NCBI GenBank assembly: GCA_023418055.1 | Contig: JAEZDP010000324.1 | Span: 1-8,606, forward strand | Source: Acidobacteriota bacterium | GTDB taxonomy: Bacteria; Acidobacteriota; Vicinamibacteria; Vicinamibacterales; Vicinamibacteraceae | DNA: 8,606 bases | Reading direction: 5' to 3' | The notes under the pieces: model-generated | What the model saw: the letters and a program-made list of their open reading frames with translations, nothing else | Databases searched by the model: none | What the model was told of the DNA's origin: nothing | Made by a program: the position numbers and the translations under genes | Shown: positions 1 to 6,612 of the stretch, piece after piece | Position numbering within the stretch: position 1 is the stretch's first letter | Layout: each line of letters begins with the position of its first letter

Positions 1-501
1 CCGGCGGTGCCGGCCGGGGCGATCGTGCTCCAGGAACCGGCGGCGGGCAGCACGGCACGTCGTCCGCGCAGCGTGCGTGTCTGGCTGAGCAGCGGGCCCA
101 CGGTCAGCCGGGTGCCGGCGGTGGTGGGCCTGACCGAGCGTACGGCGCAGCTGCGGCTCGAGGCCGAAGGCGTCGGCATCGGCGAGATGGCCGTCGTCCG
201 GTCGTCGGCCTACCCTGCCGGCGTCGTCGTGGCGCAATCGCCAGCCCCTGGCGCGGCCTCCGAATCGGTCGCCGTCCTGGTCAACCGCGGCGAGCAGGGG
301 CTGACGTACGTGATGCCCGACCTCATCGGCGTCAATGCCGCCCAGGCCGCCTCGGTGCTCCGCGGCCGAGGGTTTCGCGTGGCGCTGGTGGCGGAACAGC
401 CCTACCCTGGCGTGCCGGCCGGCATCGTCCTCCGGCAGGCCCCGCTTGGCGGCTTCCAGATTGCGCCCGGCGACGCCATTTCCCTCGAGGTGAGCCGATG
501 A
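1..501 (+). CDS. PASTA-domain protein, C-terminal part (5' end outside window)
   Basis: The frame is open from base 1 and ends at TGA 499-501; the visible part is 166 residues and no start is visible. It consists of the end of one PASTA repeat (residues about 1-33) and two complete ones (about 37-98 and 103-166). Each carries the PASTA signature of a Val/Ile-Pro-x-hydrophobic-x-Gly start, a helix of the form AxxxLxxxGF/V, and a 'pxGxVlxQxPxxG' strand seen three times (residues 4-16, 71-84, 136-149). PASTA repeats bind peptidoglycan or muropeptides in Ser/Thr kinases and penicillin-binding proteins. No kinase or transpeptidase part is visible here. In relatives a PASTA-only protein often sits before rpe, after rsmB-like genes, but this context is recalled rather than shown. 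The stop overlaps the rpe start by 4 bases (ATGA). An envelope-associated role is inferred. Confidence 0.85.
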   Translation, partial: PAVPAGAIVLQEPAAGSTARRPRSVRVWLSSGPTVSRVPAVVGLTERTAQLRLEAEGVGIGEMAVVRSSAYPAGVVVAQSPAPGAASESVAVLVNRGEQGLTYVMPDLIGVNAAQAASVLRGRGFRVALVAEQPYPGVPAGIVLRQAPLGGFQIAPGDAISLEVSR

Positions 502-1190
502 GCGTCCTGCTGGCGCCGTCCATCCTGAGCGCAGACTTCGCGGTGCTCGGCGACGAGGTGCGCGCCGCCGAAGATGCCGGCGCCGACTGGCTGCACGTGG
601 ACGTGATGGACGGCCGGTTCGTGCCGAACCTCTCCATCGGCGTGCCCGTGGTGGCGTCGCTGAAGGCCGTAGCACGTCGCCCGCTCGACGTCCACTTGAT
701 GATCGTGGAACCCGAACGCTATCTCGACGCCTTCGCCGACGCCGGTGCCGCCTCGATCAGCATCCACGTGGAAGCGACGGCCCATCTCCATCGCTGCGTG
801 GGACGCATCCGCGAGCGCGGGCTGCGCGCCGGGGTCGCGTTGAATCCGGCGACGCCGGTCAGCGCGCTCGACGAAATCGCGCCGGACATCGACATCGTCG
901 TCGTGATGTCGGTGAACCCCGGCTTCGGGGGCCAGCAGTACCTCGCCGGATCGACCGACAAGATCGCACGTGTGCGCCGCCTGCTCGATGCGCGCGGCAG
1001 TCGGGCGCTCGTGGAGGTGGACGGCGGCATCACCGCCGGCAACGTTGAAGACGTCGTCAACGCCGGGGCCGACGTGATCGTGGCCGGCTCCTCCGTGTTC
1101 GGCGGCGCCGGGGTGGCCTCGTCGGTGCAGGCGCTGCGTGCGGGCATCGACAGAGGCCTCGCCACACGTCAGGTGCGGGACGGGCGGTGA
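498..1190 (+). CDS. rpe: Ribulose-phosphate 3-epimerase
   Basis: This cytosolic enzyme interconverts D-ribulose-5-phosphate and D-xylulose-5-phosphate in the pentose phosphate pathway. The 230-residue product matches the family's usual length (about 220-230) and is a complete TIM barrel. Visible motifs in order are PSILSADF (7-14), HVDVMDG with metal ligand His33 and catalytic/metal Asp35 (33-39), the VPN loop (42-44), DVHLM with metal ligand His66 (64-68), ALNPATP (114-120), the flexible MSVNPGFGGQ loop (137-146), and EVDGGI with the second catalytic acid Asp175 (173-178). A phosphate-binding AGSSVFGG strand follows. The ATG overlaps the upstream stop (ATGA), and AGGTGA at 488-493 is a well-placed Shine-Dalgarno sequence inside the PASTA gene. 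The C-terminus runs some residues past the barrel, and its stop overlaps the next start. Confidence 0.97.
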   Translation: MSVLLAPSILSADFAVLGDEVRAAEDAGADWLHVDVMDGRFVPNLSIGVPVVASLKAVARRPLDVHLMIVEPERYLDAFADAGAASISIHVEATAHLHRCVGRIRERGLRAGVALNPATPVSALDEIAPDIDIVVVMSVNPGFGGQQYLAGSTDKIARVRRLLDARGSRALVEVDGGITAGNVEDVVNAGADVIVAGSSVFGGAGVASSVQALRAGIDRGLATRQVRDGR

Positions 1191-1597
1191 ACGCGACGGG
1201 AGGCGTCTCGGGCGCCACGCGGCTGCGCGTCCGCTATGCCGAAACCGACCAGATGGGCGTGGTGTACCACGCCAACTACCTCGTCTGGTTCGAGATTGGG
1301 CGCGTGGAGTTGCTGCGCGCCGTCGGTCACACCTATCGCGACCTCGAGGCCGGGGGGATCAATCTGCCGGTCATCCGGGTGGAGTGCGACTATCGCCGTC
1401 CGGCGCGGTACGATGACGAGTTGGAGGTCCGGACGACCGGGCGCCTGATCTCGGCGCTGCGCGTGGAGTTCCGCTATCAGCTCGTCCGTGTGGGCGATGA
1501 CGAGGTGCTGGCGACGGCCCGGACGGAACACGTTGCCGTCAACCGCGAAGGACGCCCCTGCCGGCTGGGGCAGACACTGAGGGAGGCCTTGGCGTGA
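1187..1597 (+). CDS. YbgC/FadM-family acyl-CoA thioesterase (4HBT hot-dog fold)
   Basis: The 136-residue protein has the single hot-dog domain of the 4HBT/YbgC family, which hydrolyses acyl-CoA or acyl-ACP thioesters. The active-site stretch is RYAETDQMGVVYHANYLVWF at 16-35, with catalytic Asp21 and His28 and a following helix containing Glu36 and Arg39. After it come the conserved D-Y-R-R-P-A-R-Y-D-D segment near 68-77 and the strand carrying 'ARTEHVAVNREGRP'. The start is GTG at 1187, forming a GTGA overlap with the rpe stop; no strong Shine-Dalgarno sequence is visible, so coupling to rpe translation is likely. In E. coli, ybgC heads the tol-pal operon and its product has been linked to phospholipid synthesis enzymes. 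Here the gene lies upstream of a BamD-like lipoprotein and close to pgsA, an analogous envelope setting. The natural substrate cannot be told from sequence. Confidence 0.88.
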   Translation: MNATGGVSGATRLRVRYAETDQMGVVYHANYLVWFEIGRVELLRAVGHTYRDLEAGGINLPVIRVECDYRRPARYDDELEVRTTGRLISALRVEFRYQLVRVGDDEVLATARTEHVAVNREGRPCRLGQTLREALA

Positions 1598-2535
1598 AGG
1601 CACTGGTCACAGGCGCTGCGGGGTTCATCGGCTCGACGCTCGCCGAGCGGCTGCTGGCAGATGGGGCGGACGTGGTAGGCATCGACTGCTTCACCGACTA
1701 CTACCCCCGTGGGCTGAAGGAAGCCAACCTGGCGGGGTTGCGCGGACACGCGCGGTTCACGTTCGTCGAAGCCGCGTTGCAGGAGGCCGATCTCGCGACG
1801 GTGCTCGACGGCGTCACGCACGTGTTCCATCTGGCGGCGCAGGCGGGCGTGCGGAAGAGTTGGGGCAGCCATTTCGACGTGTATGTCGTCAACAACATCG
1901 GTGCCACGCAGCGCCTGCTCGAGCATTGCGCCGGCCGGCCGCTGGATCGTTTCGTCTATGCCTCGACCTCGTCGGTCTACGGCGATGCCGTGACCATCCC
2001 GATGCGGGAAGACGCGCGGCTGCAGCCCGTGTCGCCATACGGGGTCACCAAGCTGGCCGCCGAACACCTCTGCTTCCTCTATCACGCGAGTGCGGGGGTA
2101 CCGTGTGTGGCCGTGCGGTACTTCACGGTGTACGGCCCGCGACAACGCCCCGACATGGGTTTTCACCGGTTTCTCACCGCGGCCCTCGATGGCCGACCGA
2201 TCACGCGCTATGGCGACGGCGCGCAGACCCGCGACTTCACCTTCGTCGCCGATGCCGTGGCGGCGACGGTGGCGGCGGCGCAGCACGGCGTGCCGGGTGA
2301 GGTGTACAACGTCGGCGGCGGCACGCGGGTGTCGGTCAACGAGGTGTTCGACCTGGTCGCGGAGGTCACGGGTCGTCCGGTGACCCTGGAGTTGCTGCCC
2401 CCGCAGGCCGGCGACATGCGCGACACGTTTGCCGACACGTCCCGTGCCCGCGAGACGCTCGGATTTCAGCCGGCGGTGACACTTGCCGACGGCCTTCTTG
2501 CAGAGTATCGATGGCTATTGTCCACCCGTTCCTGA
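1594..2535 (+). CDS. Extended-SDR NAD-dependent nucleotide-sugar epimerase
   Basis: The 313-residue protein is a complete extended short-chain dehydrogenase/reductase. It has the Rossmann nucleotide-binding motif TGAAGFIG (6-13), Asp31 ending beta-2, the HLAAQAGVR strand (79-87), the active-site TSSVYG (125-130), and catalytic Tyr149-x3-Lys153 (YGVTK). RYFTVYGPRQRPDMGF and a YNVGGG motif follow further on. The D-C-F-x-D-Y-Y segment at 31-37 and the LAAQAGVR motif resemble UDP-glucuronate 4-epimerases and related UDP-sugar 4-epimerases. The specific sugar is uncertain: UDP-glucose, UDP-glucuronate or a dTDP/GDP-sugar. The start GTG at 1594 makes a GTGA overlap with the thioesterase stop and has a strong Shine-Dalgarno sequence (GGGAGG, 1581-1586) 7 bases upstream. 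It probably supplies a sugar for envelope polysaccharide, together with the GDP-mannose genes nearby. Confidence 0.92.
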   Translation: MKALVTGAAGFIGSTLAERLLADGADVVGIDCFTDYYPRGLKEANLAGLRGHARFTFVEAALQEADLATVLDGVTHVFHLAAQAGVRKSWGSHFDVYVVNNIGATQRLLEHCAGRPLDRFVYASTSSVYGDAVTIPMREDARLQPVSPYGVTKLAAEHLCFLYHASAGVPCVAVRYFTVYGPRQRPDMGFHRFLTAALDGRPITRYGDGAQTRDFTFVADAVAATVAAAQHGVPGEVYNVGGGTRVSVNEVFDLVAEVTGRPVTLELLPPQAGDMRDTFADTSRARETLGFQPAVTLADGLLAEYRWLLSTRS

Positions 2536-3413
2536 GCCTTGCGCGACGCCGTACGCCGGCGCGTACCGTCCTCCTGCTGGCGCTCGTCGTCGTCGCCTCG
2601 GCCTGTAGCACACGCCGCGGCCAGATTCCGACGGGCGTCACGCACCCCGACAACTACCTGTGGGAGCAGGGGTCGGCGGCACTGGCCGACCGCAAGTGGT
2701 TCACGGCGCGCGAGTACTTCCAGCAGCTCGTGGACGGCTATCCGCAGAGCCCGCATCGGGCCGACGCCAAGCTGGGTCTGGGCGATGCGTACCTCGGCGA
2801 CGGGTCGATTGAAGGCAAGCTGCGGGCGGAACGCGAGTTCCAGGAGTTTCTCGCCTACTTCCCGACGCACGCGCGCGCCGACTACGCGCAGTACAAGCTG
2901 GCGATGACCCACTACGACCAGATGCCCAAGGCCGAGCGCGACCAGACCGAGACCAAGGCGGCGCTCGAGCAGTTCGCGCTGTTTCGCGAGCGCTATCCAA
3001 ACAGCAGCATCCGCGACGAGGTGCTCACGCGTGAGCGCGAGGCGCGCGATCGGTTGAGCGAGTCGATCTACAAGGTGGGGCTGTACTACCACCGGGCCCG
3101 GTGGTATCCCGGGGCGCTGGCACGCTTCCGCGAGGTGCTGGCCGACGACCCCGAGTACACCCGCCGAGACTCGGTCTATTTCCACATGTCGGAGGCCCTG
3201 GTCGCCATCGGCCGCGAAGCCGAGGCCCTGCCCTATCTCGACAAGCTCGCGGCCGAATTCATCGAGAGCGAACACCTCGAGGCGGGAGCTGATCTCGCGG
3301 CACGGGTACGAGACATCCTGGCCAAGCGTGGGCCGGAAGTGACGCCGGCGGATCCGACGCCGCCGCCCACACCCGAACCGGTACGGCAGACGGCCGGTCC
3401 CACGCCGCCGTAA
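2511..3413 (+). CDS. bamD: BamD-like outer membrane assembly lipoprotein (TPR)
   Basis: The 300-residue protein starts with a lipoprotein signal: Arg-rich n-region (12-18), hydrophobic core TVLLLALVVVASA and lipobox ending at Cys32, followed by Ser-Thr, which suggests outer-membrane retention. From about residue 48 it is built of TPR-like helical pairs: WEQGSAALADRKWFTAREYF near 51-70, then repeats with G/YP turn motifs around 75-90, 110-125, 150-165 and 195-255. This is the BamD/ComL pattern. BamD helps the BAM complex insert beta-barrel proteins. E. coli BamD is about 245 residues; the extra length is partly a Pro/Thr-rich tail (about 274-300). ATG 2511 is the only ATG, GTG or TTG before the signal core, so the 25-base overlap with the epimerase looks real. 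A CpoB/YbgF-like periplasmic TPR role is the main alternative. Confidence 0.85.
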   Translation: MAIVHPFLSLARRRTPARTVLLLALVVVASACSTRRGQIPTGVTHPDNYLWEQGSAALADRKWFTAREYFQQLVDGYPQSPHRADAKLGLGDAYLGDGSIEGKLRAEREFQEFLAYFPTHARADYAQYKLAMTHYDQMPKAERDQTETKAALEQFALFRERYPNSSIRDEVLTREREARDRLSESIYKVGLYYHRARWYPGALARFREVLADDPEYTRRDSVYFHMSEALVAIGREAEALPYLDKLAAEFIESEHLEAGADLAARVRDILAKRGPEVTPADPTPPPTPEPVRQTAGPTPP

Positions 3414-3416
3414 TCG

Positions 3417-3977
3417 TCAGTCGCCGCGCAGCACTTCGCTGAAGCGGCGGTAGTAGTCCACGGCGGACCACAGCGCCAGCGCCAGCACCACCCACAAGGC
3501 CACCGTTCCCACCCAGTCGAGCGGAAACGGCACCCGCGGGCTCAGGATGAGGCCCAGGATGGCCGTGACCTGCGCCGCCATCTTCAGCTTCCCGAGCGAC
3601 GAGGCCGGCATCGGCACGTTACGGCTCTGCAGCACGCTGCGCAGGGCGGTGACGGCCATCTCGCGGCCGATGATGACGGCGGCAATCCACGCCGGCACGC
3701 GATCGAGTTGGACGAGCGAGACGAGCGCGCCTATCACGAGCAGCTTGTCGGCCAGCGGATCGAGCCACTGCCCGATCACGGTGACCTGCTTGCGTCGGCG
3801 CGCCAGCCATCCGTCGGCAAAGTCGGTGATCGAGGCGATGGCGAAGATGGCCGCCCCGAGCCACGCTTCGCCGACGCCGGTCCACGCCCAGCTGCGCGGC
3901 GGCGTCAGCAACACCACGACCAGCAACGGCACGAGGACGATGCGGACGAGGGACAGTGCGTTGGGAAGGTTGATCAT
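3417..3977 (-). CDS. pgsA: CDP-diacylglycerol--glycerol-3-phosphate 3-phosphatidyltransferase
   Basis: This integral membrane enzyme makes phosphatidylglycerophosphate from CDP-diacylglycerol and glycerol-3-phosphate, the first committed step to phosphatidylglycerol and cardiolipin. The CDP-alcohol phosphotransferase signature is intact: Asp52-x2-Asp55-Gly56-x2-Ala59-Arg60-x8-Gly69-x3-Asp73-x3-Asp77 (start numbering as chosen here). Hydrophobic segments precede and follow it, giving about six membrane spans. The start is placed at ATG 3975-3977, so the protein begins MINLPNALSLVRI as PgsA proteins usually do and has 186 residues (E. coli 182). An in-frame ATG at 4028 would add 17 polar residues, but it overlaps a TACAAT -10 box on the same strand and is therefore less likely. 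The stop codon lies 3 bases from that of the convergent BamD-like gene. Confidence 0.93.
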   Translation of the reverse strand: MINLPNALSLVRIVLVPLLVVVLLTPPRSWAWTGVGEAWLGAAIFAIASITDFADGWLARRRKQVTVIGQWLDPLADKLLVIGALVSLVQLDRVPAWIAAVIIGREMAVTALRSVLQSRNVPMPASSLGKLKMAAQVTAILGLILSPRVPFPLDWVGTVALWVVLALALWSAVDYYRRFSEVLRGD

Positions 3978-4026
3978 GTCCGCCAGGCGTGCGGGCCGGT
4001 CCGGGTGGGGCTTGGTGACCGGCGCC

Positions 4027-4036
4027 ATTGTAGCCC
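4027..4036 (-). promoter_or_regulatory. Putative -10 region for pgsA
   Basis: Read on the - strand the sequence is GGGCTACAAT, containing TACAAT (5 of 6 to the sigma70 -10 consensus). It matches the GNGCTANNAT pattern seen before three other genes in the window. Transcription would begin near 4020, leaving a leader of about 43 bases to the ATG at 3977. No good -35 is visible, so the call rests on the -10 and its recurrence. Confidence 0.5.
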
Positions 4037-4057
4037 GGTCGCCCGAGGCCAGGGCAT

Positions 4058-4067
4058 GCGCTATGAT
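4058..4067 (+). promoter_or_regulatory. Putative -10 region for the guanylyltransferase gene
   Basis: GCGCTATGAT contains TATGAT (5 of 6 to consensus, 4062-4067), 11 bases before the ATG at 4079. A start of transcription about 7 bases downstream (near 4074) would leave a leader of only about 5 bases, with no room for a Shine-Dalgarno sequence. The -35 region is weak. Confidence 0.5.
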
Positions 4068-4078
4068 TCGGCCCTGAC

Positions 4079-5131
4079 ATGAAGGCCATCCTGCTCGCCG
4101 GTGGCAAAGGCACGCGCCTGCGCCCGCTGACCCTCCACACGCCCAAACCCATCGTCCCCATCTTCAACAGGCCGTTCCTGCTGTATCAGCTCGACCAGCT
4201 GCGACAGATTCCCGAGATCACCGAGGTGATTCTCAGCCTGAACTACCAGCCGCGGCGTATCGAGGAGACCTTCGGCGACGGTGAGGCGTTCGGCATCAAG
4301 ATCAGCTACGCAGTCGAGCCCTCGCCACTCGGCACCGGCGGCGCGATCAAGTTTGCCGCCGAACACGTGCAGGACTCCGTCGTCGTGCTCAACGGCGACG
4401 TGCTGCAGCAGATCGACCTGCAGGCGGTCATCGACCGGCACCGCGAACGCAAGGCCAAGGCGACCATCGTGCTCACGCCCGTCGACAACCCGTCGGCCTA
4501 CGGGCTGGTCGAAACCGACGGCGACGGCAACGTGCGACGGTTTCTCGAGAAGCCCGGTCTCGACGAGATCACGTGCAACACCATCAACGCCGGCGTCTAC
4601 GTCCTCGAGCCCGATACACTCGAGCGCATCCCCGCCGGCGAGTCGTACTCGATCGAGCGCAGCTACTTTCCGTCGCTCATCGAGAACGGCGAGACGTTCA
4701 ACGCCTACATCAACGATGGGTACTGGATCGACATCGGCACGCCCGAGAAGTACCGGCAGGTGCACCGCGACATCATGGACGGCAAGTACCGTGCGGAGCC
4801 CTTCCTGGAGCGGCCCGGGGGCATCGTCGATCTCGGCGCGAAGGTGGATCTCGACGTGCACATCCAGGGACCGTGCTTCCTGGACGAGGGCGTCGTGCTG
4901 AAGGCAGGGGCTCACGTCGGACCGTACGCGGTGCTCGGACGACAGACGCAGGTGGACGAACAGGCGGACGTCCGTGACACGATCGCCTGGGCCAATGCCA
5001 TGGTCGGTGCCCACGCGCGGGTGGACGGCGCCGTGCTCGGACGCAACGCGCAGGTGGGACGTCACGTGTCGATCGCGCCGGGCGCGCTGCTCGGCGATCG
5101 CACCGTGGTGACCGACTACAGTCAGTTCTGA
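4079..5131 (+). CDS. Mannose-1-phosphate guanylyltransferase-like NDP-sugar pyrophosphorylase
   Basis: The 350-residue protein has an N-terminal nucleotidyltransferase domain and a C-terminal left-handed beta-helix. The nucleotide-binding signature LAGGKGTRLRPLT (6-18) with Lys23 is followed by EPSPLGTGGAI (80-90), the metal-binding NGD (105-107), EKP (157-159), NAG (170-172) and WIDIGTP (216-222), all typical of sugar-1-phosphate nucleotidylyltransferases. From about 247 to 345, hexapeptide-type repeats appear (for example VGPYAVLG, VGAHARVDGAVLG). GDP-mannose pyrophosphorylases of the GMPPB type have this layout and size. The next gene is a phosphomannomutase, which supports mannose-1-phosphate as substrate. 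A glucose-1-phosphate uridylyl- or thymidylyltransferase-like activity cannot be excluded. The ATG lacks a Shine-Dalgarno sequence and lies 11 bases after a -10 box. Confidence 0.88.
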   Translation: MKAILLAGGKGTRLRPLTLHTPKPIVPIFNRPFLLYQLDQLRQIPEITEVILSLNYQPRRIEETFGDGEAFGIKISYAVEPSPLGTGGAIKFAAEHVQDSVVVLNGDVLQQIDLQAVIDRHRERKAKATIVLTPVDNPSAYGLVETDGDGNVRRFLEKPGLDEITCNTINAGVYVLEPDTLERIPAGESYSIERSYFPSLIENGETFNAYINDGYWIDIGTPEKYRQVHRDIMDGKYRAEPFLERPGGIVDLGAKVDLDVHIQGPCFLDEGVVLKAGAHVGPYAVLGRQTQVDEQADVRDTIAWANAMVGAHARVDGAVLGRNAQVGRHVSIAPGALLGDRTVVTDYSQF

Positions 5132-5186
5132 TCGACAACCCGGCCACATCGGCCCTTCCGGCCCCGCACGGCGGCGGCCCTCACGT

Positions 5187-5190
5187 GGAG
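5187..5190 (+). promoter_or_regulatory. Ribosome binding site of the phosphomannomutase gene
   Basis: GGAG lies 5 bases before the ATG at 5196 and fixes that start. The rest of the 64-base gap after the guanylyltransferase stop shows no promoter or terminator, so the two genes are probably co-transcribed. Confidence 0.6.
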
Positions 5191-5195
5191 CAGGC

Positions 5196-6563
5196 ATGGC
5201 AGACGTCAACGTCGTTCACCCCGGAATCTTCAAGGCCTACGACGTCCGGGGCCTCTACCCGTCGGAGGTCAACGAGACGGCGGCGCACGACATCGGCGGC
5301 GCGTTCGTGACGTATCTCGGGGCCAGGCGCATCGCGGTGACGCGCGACATGCGCACCTCGTCGCCCGGGCTGGCCGACGCGTTCATCGAAGGGGCACGGC
5401 AGCAGGGCTGCGACGTGGTGGACTACGGCATGATGCCCACCGACGTGATGTACTTCGCCGTGTGCCGCGATGGCCTCGACGGCGGCGCGCAGATCACCGC
5501 GTCGCACAACCCGAAGCAGTACAACGGCATCAAGCTGGTGCGGCGTGACGCGGTGCCGCTCAGCGGCGACGAGGGCATCAAGGAGATCAAGGAGATGGTG
5601 ATGGGGCGGAACGTGCCGCCCTCACGCGCGCAGCTTGGCGGGTACGAGCGGCGCGAGGTGCTCGACGACTACCTCGAGCACATCTTCGGGTTCATCGACA
5701 CGTCGATCATCAAGCCGTTCTCGTGCGTGCTGGATGCGGGCAGCGGCATGGCGGGGGTCGTCGGTCCGCGGATGTTCGAACGCCTGCCCTGCAAGGTGTC
5801 CACGGTGGCCTTCGAGCCGGATGGCACCTTCCCCTTCCACGAATCGAACCCGCTCATCGAAGAGAACCGGCGAACGGTGACCCAACGCGTCATCGATCAG
5901 AAAGCCGACATCGGCATCGCGTGGGACGGCGATGCCGACCGCTGCTTCTTCATCGACGGCACGGGTGACTTCGTGGCGGGCGACTTCGTGACGGCGCTGC
6001 TGGCCGAGTCGTTCCTGCTGAAGCAACCCGGCCAGAAGATCATCTATGACGTGCGGGCGAGCTACGCCGTCAAGGACATCGTCGCCCAGTACGGCGGCGA
6101 GGCGCTGATGAGCCGTGTCGGGCACTCGTTCATCAAGCAGCGGATGCGCGCGGAGGACGCGGTGTTTGGCGGCGAGGTGACGGGCCACTACTACTTCCGC
6201 GACAACTTCTTCGCCGACAACGGCTTCATCCCGGCGCTGCTCATCCTCGAGCTGATGTCGCGCAAGGGCAAGACGCTGGCCGAACTGTTGGCGCCGCTGC
6301 GCGAGAAGTACTTCCTGTCGGGTGAGATCAACACCACGCTGGCGAGCATGGACGAGGCCGACGCGAAGATCGCGGAACTGAGCGCGAAGTACGCCGACGG
6401 CCACGTGTATCAGCTGGACGGCGTGTCGGTGGAGTATCCCGACTGGCACTTCAACGTGCGCAAGTCGAACACCGAGCCATTGCTGCGGCTGAACCTCGAG
6501 GGGACGACCGCCGACATCATGGCCGCGAAGCGCGACGAGGTGCTGCACATCATCCGCGGGTGA
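5196..6563 (+). CDS. manB: Phosphomannomutase/phosphoglucomutase
   Basis: The 455-residue enzyme belongs to the alpha-D-phosphohexomutase superfamily and closely follows the E. coli CpsG/ManB layout and length (456). It interconverts mannose-6-phosphate and mannose-1-phosphate. All four active-site elements are present: the phosphoserine loop ITASHNPKQYNG with Ser103, the Mg-binding loop DGDADR with Asp244, Asp246 and Asp248, the sugar-specificity loop GEVTGHYYF (326-334), and the phosphate-binding loop RKSNTEP (422-428). The N-terminal FKAYDVRG (12-19) is also conserved. The usual third-loop GEMSGH reads GEVTGH here. Its neighbour upstream would use mannose-1-phosphate to make GDP-mannose, so the pair forms a short glycan-precursor pathway. 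A broader phosphoglucomutase activity is common in this family and cannot be ruled out. Confidence 0.93.
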   Translation: MADVNVVHPGIFKAYDVRGLYPSEVNETAAHDIGGAFVTYLGARRIAVTRDMRTSSPGLADAFIEGARQQGCDVVDYGMMPTDVMYFAVCRDGLDGGAQITASHNPKQYNGIKLVRRDAVPLSGDEGIKEIKEMVMGRNVPPSRAQLGGYERREVLDDYLEHIFGFIDTSIIKPFSCVLDAGSGMAGVVGPRMFERLPCKVSTVAFEPDGTFPFHESNPLIEENRRTVTQRVIDQKADIGIAWDGDADRCFFIDGTGDFVAGDFVTALLAESFLLKQPGQKIIYDVRASYAVKDIVAQYGGEALMSRVGHSFIKQRMRAEDAVFGGEVTGHYYFRDNFFADNGFIPALLILELMSRKGKTLAELLAPLREKYFLSGEINTTLASMDEADAKIAELSAKYADGHVYQLDGVSVEYPDWHFNVRKSNTEPLLRLNLEGTTADIMAAKRDEVLHIIRG

Positions 6564-6590
6564 GGTAGGGGACGCCGCCCGCCTCCGCGC

Positions 6591-6608
6591 GTCGCGCTTC
6601 GGCGCGGC
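6591..6608 (+). terminator. UUCG-tetraloop hairpin after the phosphomannomutase gene
   Basis: Twenty-seven bases after the stop codon, GTCGCGC and GCGCGGC form a 7-bp stem (one G-U pair) closed by the exceptionally stable C(UUCG)G tetraloop. No U-tract follows, so it may be a Rho-independent-like terminator of the GC-rich type or a 3' stabilising structure. It overlaps the region where a -35 for the tRNA promoter would lie. Confidence 0.5.
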
Positions 6609-6612
6609 AGGC

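Noticed and set aside
1477..2286. 269-codon - strand frame opposite the epimerase gene
   Set aside because: Antisense shadow. It spans the thioesterase/epimerase junction, which is inconsistent with an independent gene, and has no recognisable motif.
2466..3275. 269-codon - strand frame opposite the BamD-like gene
   Set aside because: Antisense shadow of a gene with clear lipobox and TPR pattern. It lacks a Shine-Dalgarno sequence and known motifs.
3547..4082. + strand frames of 176 and 124 codons opposite pgsA
   Set aside because: pgsA on the - strand has the complete CDP-alcohol phosphotransferase signature. The + frames are low-information and collide with the promoter region.
5132..5195. 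Possible terminator or promoter between the guanylyltransferase and phosphomannomutase genes
   Set aside because: Only short GGCC self-complementary pieces are present, with no convincing stem, T-tract or -10 box. Co-transcription is simpler.
4061..5209. 382-codon - strand frame opposite the guanylyltransferase gene
   Set aside because: Long antisense frames are expected opposite GC-rich codons. The + strand has a full set of family motifs and the - strand product has none, with shadow-like His/Val/Asp/Arg-rich composition.
5622..6548. 308-codon - strand frame opposite manB
   Set aside because: Same explanation: it mirrors the codons of a confidently identified enzyme and shows no domain or start signal of its own.
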